From: Chryseobacterium edaphi
GTDB taxonomy: Bacteria > Bacteroidota > Bacteroidia > Flavobacteriales > Weeksellaceae
NCBI RefSeq assembly: GCF_025628985.1
Contig: NZ_JAOTEM010000008.1
Coordinates: 1-47,889, forward strand
Reading direction: 5' to 3'
DNA: 47,889 nucleotides
Position numbers and translations under genes: made by a program. Position 1 is the stretch's first letter; each line of letters begins with the position of its first letter. Below are positions 25,178-33,541 of this stretch, one piece after another. Below the pieces are notes generated by a model. It saw only the letters and a list, made by a program, of their open reading frames with translations. It ran no database searches and was not told where the DNA came from.

Positions 25178-28069
25178 ATGAAAAAGTTTAAAAAAATAAT
25201 TTTGAAAATACTTAAATGGATCGGAATTTCACTCGCATCCATTTTATTTTTAATGTTGATCATTCCTTTATTATTTCCGGGAACAATTTCTAAGCAGGTG
25301 AAAATCTTCGCCAACAAACATTTGGCGGGCGAACTTGATTATAAAAAGACGCATCTTACGTTTTTCAGACATTTTCCTTCGTTGACTGTTTCTGTAGATG
25401 ATTTATTGTTAAAAGGTTCAAAGCCTTTTCAAAAAGATACTTTACTTGCAGCGAGAGAAGTTGCAGCAGGAATTAATCTAAAAAATTTGATTTTCGACGG
25501 AGAGGTCAAAATTGATGAAATCTACGTTACAGATGCTTATGCAAATGTTTTTGTCAATACAAAAGGACAGGCAAATTACAACGTTTATGTTTCAAAACCT
25601 TCAAAAACACCCAAAGATACAACCCAAGCCGGAGCTTCTATTAAGTTAGATTTAATTAAATTCAGAAATTTCAATATCAAATATAATGATCACGCTGCAA
25701 GAGTTTTAGTTGACGCAAAAGGACTCAATTATACAGGGAAAGGTGGTCTTAGTGAGGATGTTTTTGATTTGGAAACCGATTTAGATATTAATAAATTAGA
25801 TTTCAGTCTCGACAGAATCTGGTATGCAAAACAGAAAACACTGCATGCAGATCTGATTACGAGAATCAATACCAACGCTTTGACTTTTGTGCTGAGAAAA
25901 AACGAATTAAGAATCAATGAACTTCCTTTAAAATTCACAGGTTTTTTGAGTATTTTGAAAGATGGATATGATTTAGATATCAAGGCAGCTTCGGAAAAGA
26001 CTACGATTCGCGACATGCTTTCTGTTTTGCCACCGCAATATCTGGATTGGGTAAAAGACACAAAAATTGAAGGAAACAGTGATTTATTTTTCAATTTAAA
26101 AGGAAAATTCATTGAAGCTCAAAATCTGAAACCTAGATTGAAAGCGAGATTACTGGTTCAGAATGGTTTTATTTCCAGTGGAAATGCACCTGTTCCAGTG
26201 AATAATCTGAATATGGATCTCAACGTAGATTTACCTGATCTGAATACCGATCAATTGGGAATTGACTTAAAGAAATTAAGTTTCGATTTAGGTCCAAATA
26301 ATAATTTTAGAGCAGTTGTTCAGACGAAAGGTCTGAAAGAAATGCAGGTAAAAGCAGATATTAAAGGTGCTATAAATCTTCAGACATTAGATAATGCATT
26401 AGGATTAAAAAATATTGACATCAGAGGTTTGTTGGATACCAATATAAAAGCAAACGGATTATTTAGTTTAGATAAAAAATTGTTTCCTAAAACGAATGGT
26501 TATTTAAACTTAAAAAATGGATGGTTAAAAACAAAATATTATCCGAATGCTATTCAGAATATCAATATTGCAGCTCACATTACCAATACAGACGGAACTT
26601 TTAAAAGTCTGGGAGTGAAATTGGATCCATTTAAATTTGATTTTGAAGGAAATCCTGTTTTCGTGAATGCAGATCTGCAGAATTTCGAAGATTTGTTATA
26701 TAAAGTTCGTGCAAAAGGAGTTTTGAATGTGGGAAGAATTTATAAAGTTTTTGCTAAAAAAGGTTTAGATGTGAGCGGATTAATCATGGCTGATTTATCC
26801 TTAAATGGTCGTCAAAGTTATGCCACAACCGGACAATATAGTAAACTTGATAACAGAGGAAATTTAATTTTAAAAAACATAAAAGCAACCACAGAATATT
26901 TGCCCAAATCATTTTACATCAAAGAAGGAAATTTCGAGTTTGAAAATGAAAAAATGTGGTTCAGAAAGTTTTTTGCAACTTACGGAAAATCAGATTTTGC
27001 TTTGAACGGACATCTTATTAACACGATCAATTATTTTATTGAAAGGAAAGGTACACTTCACGGACAATTTGTTTTGAATTCAAGATATATTCTGATTGAC
27101 GAATTTATGGCACTTAAAAATGGTGACAATACCGATAAGTCGATCGAAGTGGAATATGCAAAAGTTGAGAATCCGAAAAGTAGCGGAGTTGTGATTGTTC
27201 CGAAAAATTTAGATGTTTCTCTGGGTGTGAATGCTAAAAAAGTTGAGTTCAAAGGTCTTGGTTTAAATAATCTGAGAGGTTTTGCTTCAGTCAATAAAGG
27301 TGAAGTTTATCTGAAAAATACTTCATTTGATATTATCGGAAGCCGAATGAAAATTGACGCACGTTATCAGGATGAATCTCCTTTAACCGCCAATTATGAT
27401 GTCGCATTGAACGTTTTGGATTTTGATGTTCAAAGAGCTTATAAAGAAATTGACATGATCCGTGAAATGGCAACTGCAGCCAAAAATGTAAAAGGAATTG
27501 TTTCTTTGGATTATAAATTGAAAGGTGATTTTGATAAAAACATGATGCCGATTTATCCTTCATTAGAAGGTGGAGGAGTAGTAAATCTTCGTGATGTTGA
27601 GGTGAAAAATCTGAAAATGCTGTCGGCAGTTGGAGATAATATTGGTGCAAAAGCATTCGATAATCCGGATATGAAGGGAGTAAATATCAAAACGCACATT
27701 AAAAATAATCTGATTCACGTTGACAAATTTACCTTTAAAGTTTCGATTTTAAGACCTACGATCAGCGGAACTACAAGTTTCAACGGTTTGCTGGATTTAA
27801 GAATCAGAGTAGGAATTCTTCCTGGAGGAATTATTGGTTTCCCGGTTGTAGTAACAGGAACTCATGAAAAACCGAAAATTAAAATTTTCAGTAAAACCGG
27901 ACAGGGAATCATTGATGCTTTGTATAACAAAAAATCAAACAAAGTAATTCGTGAAGAAAGACGTGCCGAGAAAAAAACTCGCCGTCAGCAACGGAAAGAG
28001 AAAGCGGCTCAGGAAGCTAAAGCAAAAACCGCAGAAAAACAGGTCACGAAAGATCTTAAGAAAAAATAA
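25178..28069 (+). CDS. AsmA-family envelope protein
   Basis: The 963-residue protein starts with a basic segment and one membrane anchor (about residues 9-31, KWIGISLASILFLMLIIPLL), followed by a long periplasmic beta-rich region typical of AsmA-like proteins. The later part (about 600-900) contains the AsmA C-terminal pattern, including LLDLRIRVGILPGGIIGFPV. The tail is strongly basic and Lys/Arg/Ala-rich (REERRAEKKTRRQQRKEKAA), probably disordered. AsmA-like proteins are thought to form grooves that move phospholipid between inner and outer membranes. It is transcribed alone, ending at a strong hairpin. Confidence 0.85.
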   Translation: MKKFKKIILKILKWIGISLASILFLMLIIPLLFPGTISKQVKIFANKHLAGELDYKKTHLTFFRHFPSLTVSVDDLLLKGSKPFQKDTLLAAREVAAGINLKNLIFDGEVKIDEIYVTDAYANVFVNTKGQANYNVYVSKPSKTPKDTTQAGASIKLDLIKFRNFNIKYNDHAARVLVDAKGLNYTGKGGLSEDVFDLETDLDINKLDFSLDRIWYAKQKTLHADLITRINTNALTFVLRKNELRINELPLKFTGFLSILKDGYDLDIKAASEKTTIRDMLSVLPPQYLDWVKDTKIEGNSDLFFNLKGKFIEAQNLKPRLKARLLVQNGFISSGNAPVPVNNLNMDLNVDLPDLNTDQLGIDLKKLSFDLGPNNNFRAVVQTKGLKEMQVKADIKGAINLQTLDNALGLKNIDIRGLLDTNIKANGLFSLDKKLFPKTNGYLNLKNGWLKTKYYPNAIQNINIAAHITNTDGTFKSLGVKLDPFKFDFEGNPVFVNADLQNFEDLLYKVRAKGVLNVGRIYKVFAKKGLDVSGLIMADLSLNGRQSYATTGQYSKLDNRGNLILKNIKATTEYLPKSFYIKEGNFEFENEKMWFRKFFATYGKSDFALNGHLINTINYFIERKGTLHGQFVLNSRYILIDEFMALKNGDNTDKSIEVEYAKVENPKSSGVVIVPKNLDVSLGVNAKKVEFKGLGLNNLRGFASVNKGEVYLKNTSFDIIGSRMKIDARYQDESPLTANYDVALNVLDFDVQRAYKEIDMIREMATAAKNVKGIVSLDYKLKGDFDKNMMPIYPSLEGGGVVNLRDVEVKNLKMLSAVGDNIGAKAFDNPDMKGVNIKTHIKNNLIHVDKFTFKVSILRPTISGTTSFNGLLDLRIRVGILPGGIIGFPVVVTGTHEKPKIKIFSKTGQGIIDALYNKKSNKVIREERRAEKKTRRQQRKEKAAQEAKAKTAEKQVTKDLKKK

Positions 28070-28073
28070 AACA

Positions 28074-28107
28074 AAAGACTGTCTTGAAAAAGGCAGTCTT
28101 TGTTGTT
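28074..28107. terminator. Bidirectional hairpin between convergent genes
   Basis: AAAGACTGTCTT (28074-28085) and AAGGCAGTCTTT (28090-28101) form a 12-bp stem with a GAAA loop and one G-U pair. It lies between the convergent AsmA-like and VOC genes. The flanking A-rich and T-rich sequence suits termination in both directions. Confidence 0.8.
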
Positions 28108-28125
28108 AATATGATTTGAAAACAA

Positions 28126-28536
28126 TTATTTAGGTTCCCAAAGTTCGATCTTATTTCCGTCGGAATCCATGATATGTACAAATTTTCCGTAATCGTAAGT
28201 TGCGATTTCATCCAAAACGGTCACATTATTTGCTTTAAGATTCTCCACCAGTTTTTCGATGTGCTGAACTCTGTAATTGATCATAAATTCTTTTTTTGAA
28301 GGCTCGAAATATTCGCTTCCATTTTTGAACGGACTCCACTGAAGACTGTTGATTTCCTCAGGATTTGCAATGTTTCTTGACTCAAAAGTTGATCCCCAAT
28401 CATTTACCTCCAATCCTAAATTCTTCGCGTACCAATCTCTCGTTTCCTTTGGATCTTCGGTGAAAAAGAAAATTCCGCCGACTCCGGTTACTTTTGGAAT
28501 TTCGTTGCCTGAATTTTTATTTTTTAATTCTTCCAT
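28126..28536 (-). CDS. VOC-family (glyoxalase-like) protein
   Basis: The 136-residue product has the paired beta-alpha-beta-beta-beta layout of the vicinal oxygen chelate family. It begins VTGVGGIFFFTEDPKETRDW with YAKNLGLEV and ends FVHIMDSDGNKIELWEP, where the Glu of IELWEP is the usual metal ligand. Substrates in this family range from methylglyoxal adducts to antibiotics, and this sequence does not decide. It lies 57 bases downstream of an AraC-type regulator gene on the same strand and could belong to that transcript. Confidence 0.85.
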   Translation of the reverse strand: MEELKNKNSGNEIPKVTGVGGIFFFTEDPKETRDWYAKNLGLEVNDWGSTFESRNIANPEEINSLQWSPFKNGSEYFEPSKKEFMINYRVQHIEKLVENLKANNVTVLDEIATYDYGKFVHIMDSDGNKIELWEPK

Positions 28537-28593
28537 ATCTTTTTTAAGTTTAATTTAAAATATTAGAGATGAAATTTACATAAAATATTAAAA

Positions 28594-29490
28594 CTAATTA
28601 AATGATTTTCGATATTCCAAAGGAGTCTGCTTTGTTTTGGTTTTAAAAAGTGTACTGAAAGATTGTGCGTGTTCAAAACCTAAAGTGTAAGCAATCTCAC
28701 TCACCGACAAATTGGTTGTTGAAAGTTTTTCTTTCGCTTTGCTAATCAACTTTTCGTGTATATGCTGTTGCGTATTTTGACCTGTATGAACCCTCAAAAG
28801 ATCACTCAGATAACTCGGAGAGAGGTTCATGGCTTTCGCAGCAATTTGTACGGTTAAAAGTCCATTTTTTAATGAATCGTCCTTTTGAAAATAATCATTA
28901 AGAAAACTTTCAAACTTTATCAAAAGCTGATGATTGCTGTTTTTTCTGGTGATAAACTGCCTTTCGTAAAATCTGTTGGAATAATTGAGAAGCAAGTCAA
29001 TTTGAGATAAAATTATTTCCTGAGTATGATGATCGATATGTTCACATTCTTTGTCAATTTTCTGCATGATTTTGATTAAATCATCCTCTTCTTCAGCAGA
29101 TAAATGAAGGGCTTCATTGACGGCGTAAGAGAAAAATCCAAAGCTTGAAATGTTTGCTGCTAATGAATGTTTTAGCAAAAAATCTTCATGAAAAATCAGC
29201 AGAAAGCCAGATCCGCATTCCATATTCTGCAAATCTAAATATTGTACCTGATTAGGTGCAGTAAAACTCAGAACACCTTTATCATAATCGTAATGCTGTT
29301 GTCCATATCTTATTTTTCCTACTGCATCTCTTTTGAGTGCCACACAATAGAATCTGTTAGTAAAACCTTTCCAGACTTCATCTTCAAGAAAAATGCTTTC
29401 AGATAAATTAATAACACTTACCAAAGGATGTTTTGGTTCAGGTAATGATAATAATTTATGAAATGCGGAAATTGACGGAATTGTATTCAT
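28594..29490 (-). CDS. AraC-family transcription regulator
   Basis: The 298-residue product has an N-terminal sensing domain (about 1-180) and a C-terminal AraC/XylS DNA-binding domain (about 195-298). The latter has two helix-turn-helix units: IAAKAMNLSPSYLSDLLRVH and VSEIAYTLGFEHAQSFSTLF, ending FKTKTKQTPLEYRKSFN. It follows the aldo/keto reductase gene by 15 bases on the same strand, so it probably controls that gene and perhaps the VOC gene downstream. The inducer is unknown. Confidence 0.9.
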   Translation of the reverse strand: MNTIPSISAFHKLLSLPEPKHPLVSVINLSESIFLEDEVWKGFTNRFYCVALKRDAVGKIRYGQQHYDYDKGVLSFTAPNQVQYLDLQNMECGSGFLLIFHEDFLLKHSLAANISSFGFFSYAVNEALHLSAEEEDDLIKIMQKIDKECEHIDHHTQEIILSQIDLLLNYSNRFYERQFITRKNSNHQLLIKFESFLNDYFQKDDSLKNGLLTVQIAAKAMNLSPSYLSDLLRVHTGQNTQQHIHEKLISKAKEKLSTTNLSVSEIAYTLGFEHAQSFSTLFKTKTKQTPLEYRKSFN

Positions 29491-29505
29491 AATGAAATGT
29501 CTGAT

Positions 29506-30510
29506 TTAATCTAAAAGTCCCATGCTAAACTCATCGTATGGAGCTCCAGTGTCAGTTCCCAAAGGTACGATAGTTTCCAGTTTCAAAAGATCAGATTCAC
29601 TTAATTGTATTTGAGTAGATTCAATGTTTTGTTCGACATATTTTCTGCGCTTTGTTCCCGGAATTGGTACGATTCCTTTGCTCATGATCCAAGCTAAAGC
29701 TAATTGTGATGAAGTTACATTTTTTTCTTTAGCTAAATTTTCAATGGCTTCTACCAATTCGATATTTTTATGGAAATACTTTTCCTGAAAGCGCGGAATT
29801 GCTCTTCTGAAATCATTTTCCGGTAAATCATCAATTGATCTGATCTGCCCGGATAAAAAACCACGCCCCAAAGGTGAATAAGCGACAAAACCTATTCCCA
29901 AATCCTGCAAAGTTTTCAGAACTCCTCTTTCTTCTGCAGTTCTTTCAAATAAAGAATATTCGCTTTGAACAGCAGTAATAGGGTGAACTGCATGTGCTCT
30001 TTTTACTGTTTCAGACGAAACTTCAGATAAACCGATGTAACCAATTTTTCCTTCCTGAACAAGATCACTCATTGCCTGAACAGTTTCCTCTATTGGTGTT
30101 TTTTTGTCTAATCTGTGCATGTAATAAAGATCAATATAATCTGTATTTAAATTCTTCAGAGACCGTTCGACGGATTTCTTGACATAATCTTTACTTCCGT
30201 TTATTGCCCATGTTACTTTGTTGTTATCGTCAATTTCCCAGCCAAATTTTGATGCAATAATGTATTGATCACGATTTTCACCAATCGCTTTAGAAATAAG
30301 CTGTTCATTTTTAAATGGACCATAAAGATCGGCAGTGTCCAAAAAGTTTCCGCCTAGTTCTAAAGAACGGTGAATTGTTGCAATGGCTTCTTTTTCGTCC
30401 GCCTCTCCGTACATATTTGCATCTTCAAAACCTGTCATTCCCATGCAGCCCAATCCGATTTTTGGTATTGCCAAACCCTGACTGCCTAAATGTATTTTAC
30501 TTATACTCAT
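29506..30510 (-). CDS. Aldo/keto reductase
   Basis: The 334-residue NADPH-dependent oxidoreductase is of the AKR family. The catalytic tetrad is visible as Asp58 (LDTADLYG), Tyr63, Lys88 (ASKFGW) and His132 (YMHRLD). The cofactor-binding pattern near the C-terminus is IPIPGTKRRKYVEQNI-like (GIVPIPGTKRRKYVEQN). It reduces aldehydes or ketones; the substrate is not evident. It is the first gene of a probable operon with the AraC-type regulator 15 bases downstream, a common pairing for detoxification or sugar genes. Confidence 0.92.
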   Translation of the reverse strand: MSISKIHLGSQGLAIPKIGLGCMGMTGFEDANMYGEADEKEAIATIHRSLELGGNFLDTADLYGPFKNEQLISKAIGENRDQYIIASKFGWEIDDNNKVTWAINGSKDYVKKSVERSLKNLNTDYIDLYYMHRLDKKTPIEETVQAMSDLVQEGKIGYIGLSEVSSETVKRAHAVHPITAVQSEYSLFERTAEERGVLKTLQDLGIGFVAYSPLGRGFLSGQIRSIDDLPENDFRRAIPRFQEKYFHKNIELVEAIENLAKEKNVTSSQLALAWIMSKGIVPIPGTKRRKYVEQNIESTQIQLSESDLLKLETIVPLGTDTGAPYDEFSMGLLD

Positions 30511-30648
30511 AATGTTAATTTTTTATTGAGTCAAAGTTCGACAGAGTTAGAAGATGAAATGTTTGCAAAATGGAGAATTTCGTATGCAAATTGGGAAAAG
30601 AATTTTAGATAAAACATATTAAGACTTACTTAGTGATATATTTTAAAT

Positions 30649-30684
30649 AAAAAAAGCAAAACTATTTTTAGTCTTGCTTTTTTA
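30649..30684 (-). terminator. Hairpin terminator of the repeat lipoprotein gene
   Basis: An A-rich left arm (AAAAAGCAAAACT) pairs with AGTCTTGCTTTTT across a short T-rich loop, with one mismatch, at about 30649-30683. Read on the minus strand it is a stem followed by a T tract, about 60 bases after the lipoprotein stop. Confidence 0.7.
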
Positions 30685-30743
30685 TATAGTATAATACTAT
30701 TTTAAAGTAATTTTTAATGCTTTTTCAATATTATAAAATTATA

Positions 30744-31088
30744 TTACTTGCTTTTATAATGGGTCCCATTCTTAGGAGGATTTGTATTATCATCGATAAA
30801 ATTCAAAGAATCTTTTGCTTTATAATGAGTTCCATTTTTAGGCGGATTAGTAGTATCATCATAAACAGCAAGAGAATCCTTTAGTCTATAGTGCGTTCCA
30901 TTTTTAGGAGGGTCATTAGGATCTAAACTGTTTTGTAATGTATCTTTACTCATCATACCCCCTTCTGTACTGTCTTTTTGTGACATATTAATCTCTTCTT
31001 TCACAGTGTTTACTTCGCTATCCTGACGACAAGAAACAACTATAATACTTGTTAATATAACTAAGATAGAAAAATATTTCTGTATCAT
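30744..31088 (-). CDS. Small lipoprotein with three 22-residue repeats
   Basis: From ATG 31086-31088 the product has 114 residues. It opens MIQKYFSILVILTSIIVVSC, a lipoprotein signal with lipobox VVSC, then an acidic linker. The C-terminal half carries three tandem copies of a 22-residue unit beginning PPKNGTHY and continuing xxKDSLxxxDDxTN, the last one cut after 11. An ATG ten codons upstream (31118) was rejected because the predicted promoter would place the transcript start at about that point. The repeats suggest a binding or spacer surface outside the membrane. I know no family for it. It is divergent from a TPR-AraC regulator. Confidence 0.75.
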   Translation of the reverse strand: MIQKYFSILVILTSIIVVSCRQDSEVNTVKEEINMSQKDSTEGGMMSKDTLQNSLDPNDPPKNGTHYRLKDSLAVYDDTTNPPKNGTHYKAKDSLNFIDDNTNPPKNGTHYKSK

Positions 31089-31125
31089 GTTTACAAGATT
31101 TATATGTTTATAATTCATTTTAATA

Positions 31126-31156
31126 CAAAGATATTAATGTAAAGTTGAAGATGCAA
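31126..31156 (-). promoter_or_regulatory. Bacteroidota-type promoter of the repeat lipoprotein
   Basis: Read on the minus strand this is TTG (31154-31156), a 20-base spacer and TATCTTTG (31126-31133), an exact match to the flavobacterial form TTG-N20-TAnnTTTG. Transcription would start near 31119, leaving a leader of about 30 bases before ATG 31088. Confidence 0.75.
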
Positions 31157-31177
31157 GTTTAGGCAGTCAATAAACGT

Positions 31178-31219
31178 AAATATTATAGTAAAAATTTATA
31201 AATTTTTACTGTAATATTT
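31178..31219. repeat. Large palindrome between divergent promoters
   Basis: Arms of 19 bases (31178-31196 and 31201-31219) are inverted copies with a single T/G difference, around a loop of four. The centre is the 10-base palindrome ATTTATAAAT. It sits midway between the divergent promoters of the repeat lipoprotein and the TPR-AraC gene. It could be an operator or a bidirectional hairpin. Confidence 0.75.
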
Positions 31220-31288
31220 GCCATAAACATTTGTAAATTAATCTATTGCATTTTGATATTAAATATGTTAGATTTTTATTAATGATCA

Positions 31289-31319
31289 TTGTGGTTATGA
31301 ATGAATTTGTTTATTTTTG
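31289..31319 (+). promoter_or_regulatory. Bacteroidota-type promoter before the TPR-AraC gene
   Basis: TTG (31289-31291), a 20-base spacer and TATTTTTG (31312-31319) match TTG-N20-TAnnTTTG. Transcription would start near 31326, which is at or just after the first ATG (31323) of the downstream gene. Either the message is almost leaderless or the next in-frame ATG (31368) is used. Confidence 0.6.
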
Positions 31320-31322
31320 GTT

Positions 31323-33053
31323 ATGATTTTTACAGAAAGATATTTATTGATTAAAAGGGCACTCATAATGTGTTGTTGTTTCTTATCATCAATTTTCTTT
31401 TCTCAGAATGTTTCCACAGATCCCACTTATGAAAAATTCAGAAAAAAATATTGGGAATATGAGGAGAATGATCACCGTGCGTTTGTATATCTTGATCAAT
31501 ATATTAATTATGCTAAATCAAAAAAAAATTATTCTGAATTATTTCAAGCATACAAAGATGCAATATTGTTTTCAAAAGATCACAAAATGCAGTATGCCGA
31601 CAGTGCAATAACTGCTGCAAAACAATCTGATGATAAAGATCTTATTGGAGATGGTTATTTAAGTAAGGGTGCTATTTATTATTTTAACCACAGAAAATTT
31701 CAGTTAGCTTTAAATGAATATCTGACCGCTTATGAGTATCTTAAAGATTCTAAAGACGAACTACCTAAGTATCAGAATCTTTATCATATAGGTGTGGTCA
31801 AAAGTTATTTAGGATATTATGAAGAGGCATTAAAAATATTTAAAGAGTGTATTGAATTCTTTAAAATCAATATTAAAGGTGATTTACATGAGAATATAAT
31901 TTATAATAATACAAAAGGATATCTTAATTCTTTACATCAAGCTATCATCTGTTATCAGGCATTAGGTAAAAAGGATGAGGTGAAAAAATTGCTTGCTCTC
32001 GCTGCTGCATCAACTCCACAAACAAAGGAATTTAGCTTAGAAGAAAGCTATTTCAAAAAAAGTAAAGGAGTTTCTGATTTCTCTGATAAAAAATATACGG
32101 ATGCTATAAAAGATTTTGACCAGGCTTTACCAGGTCTGATGAAAGTCAATGATTTTACCTGGATATCATATGTGTACTTTTATAAAGGAGAAAGCTATAC
32201 AAAGTTAGGTAAAGAGGAATTAGGTGTAGAAAATTATAAAAAAGTTGATTCTATTTTTAATAAGCACAAGTTTATTCTTCCGGAATTAAGGAGTAATTAT
32301 GAAGAGCTTATCACGTATTACAAAAAAAAGAACAGCCCCGAAAACGAATTGTACTACACTAATCAGCTACTTAAAGTTGATAGTATTATCTCTTCTGATT
32401 TTAAATATTTAGCAACACGTATTTACAAAGATTACGATACGAAACAATTACTTGAGGTTAAAGAAAATTTAGAAAAAACCAATTCATTTGGTATGGCTTT
32501 GCTTATTATATTAGGCATTGTTATCATCTTACTGGGCTTTATGATGTTTTACAGAGTCAGAAAGCAAAAGCAAATTCAACAGAAGTATAATGAGTTATTG
32601 GTAAAAATTGAGGATGAAAAATCCCCTGAAGCTGAGCCGGAGCCTTTAAAATTCGATAATAGCAAAAATATTAAGCTTGATCAAAACATTGTAGAGAAAC
32701 TCTTAAAAGACATCAATAATTTTGAAGCTAATGAGAAATTCCTTGAAAAGGGGCTTACTCTTAAAAAGCTTGCGGAAAACTTTAAAACCAATACATCTTA
32801 CTTATCTCAGGTAATTAATGAATACAAAGGAAGTAATTTCAGTGTTTATTTAAATGTTTTGCGAATCAATTTTGCTACACAAAAAATCTATCATGAAAGA
32901 GAATGGCGAAAATATTCAATAGAGCATATCGCATCCGCTTCTGGCTTTAGTAACAGACAAAGTTTTTCTAATATTTTCCTTGAGATAAACGGAATACGTC
33001 CTGTAGACTTTATCAAAAAAAGAATTAAAGAAATTGATGAAGGTGGTGAATAA
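31323..33053 (+). CDS. Membrane-anchored TPR-AraC transcription regulator
   Basis: Up to 576 residues in this order: an N-terminal signal-like segment (LIMCCCFLSSIFFSQ); tetratricopeptide repeats from about 50 to 390 (for example YKDAILFSKDHK, LGYYEEALKIFKECIEF, YTDAIKDFDQAL); one membrane helix (MALLIILGIVIILLGFMMFY); and a cytoplasmic AraC-type helix-turn-helix domain in the last 110 residues (LTLKKLAENFKTNTSYLSQV, YSIEHIASASGFSNRQSF). The architecture implies a sensor that reads an outside signal with its TPR part and binds DNA at the membrane. The family is common in Chryseobacterium-like bacteria. A TTG upstream was not used, and ATG 31368 is an alternative start. It is divergent from the repeat lipoprotein, a likely target. 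Confidence 0.85.
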   Translation: MIFTERYLLIKRALIMCCCFLSSIFFSQNVSTDPTYEKFRKKYWEYEENDHRAFVYLDQYINYAKSKKNYSELFQAYKDAILFSKDHKMQYADSAITAAKQSDDKDLIGDGYLSKGAIYYFNHRKFQLALNEYLTAYEYLKDSKDELPKYQNLYHIGVVKSYLGYYEEALKIFKECIEFFKINIKGDLHENIIYNNTKGYLNSLHQAIICYQALGKKDEVKKLLALAAASTPQTKEFSLEESYFKKSKGVSDFSDKKYTDAIKDFDQALPGLMKVNDFTWISYVYFYKGESYTKLGKEELGVENYKKVDSIFNKHKFILPELRSNYEELITYYKKKNSPENELYYTNQLLKVDSIISSDFKYLATRIYKDYDTKQLLEVKENLEKTNSFGMALLIILGIVIILLGFMMFYRVRKQKQIQQKYNELLVKIEDEKSPEAEPEPLKFDNSKNIKLDQNIVEKLLKDINNFEANEKFLEKGLTLKKLAENFKTNTSYLSQVINEYKGSNFSVYLNVLRINFATQKIYHEREWRKYSIEHIASASGFSNRQSFSNIFLEINGIRPVDFIKKRIKEIDEGGE

Positions 33054-33541
33054 AATTATTATTAGTTAAATCTTAAAATCTTTGACGACTATAAAAGTAG
33101 ATGCCAGAATTGTAAAATTCTGGCATACTACTAATAGAAACTAAGTGATGAAACAATATATTTTTATGTGATAATGATGAATGTTTTAATTTAATTTTAC
33201 TTGAGTTTGGTGGTGCTAATATTTGCCTCAATTATTATGATACTAAAGTAGAGACTTTTAGAATCATTCGCAAAGCAATATTGCGCGCATTTATAAATAT
33301 TTACGTAATAATTTATAAATTTTAACTGGAATTTATATTTATAAGTATTTATTATTCAATTATTTATAAATAATATTAGCTTGTTGGAGAATATCTAGAA
33401 TTCTATTTTTTAAAATATTTTAAAGCCGTCATAGATACCATAATTCTAACGTTTTTATAGATATAACGTCTTTTTCCTTCAGAAAAGCTTCATAATTCGA
33501 GGGTTCCTATTATTTTACTTAACTTTAGTAAAAATAAATTT
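33054..33541. other. Intergenic region with hairpin and AT palindromes
   Basis: No gene is seen in these 488 bases. A strong hairpin lies at 33096-33132: an 11-bp perfect stem (ATGCCAGAATT and its complement, 33101-33126) extended by 5 bp past one bulged base. It has no T tract behind it. The 10-base palindrome ATTTATAAAT occurs at 33289, 33311 and 33362. The end, before the GNAT-nitrilase gene, has AACTTTAG, a weak -7-like match. Confidence 0.6.
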
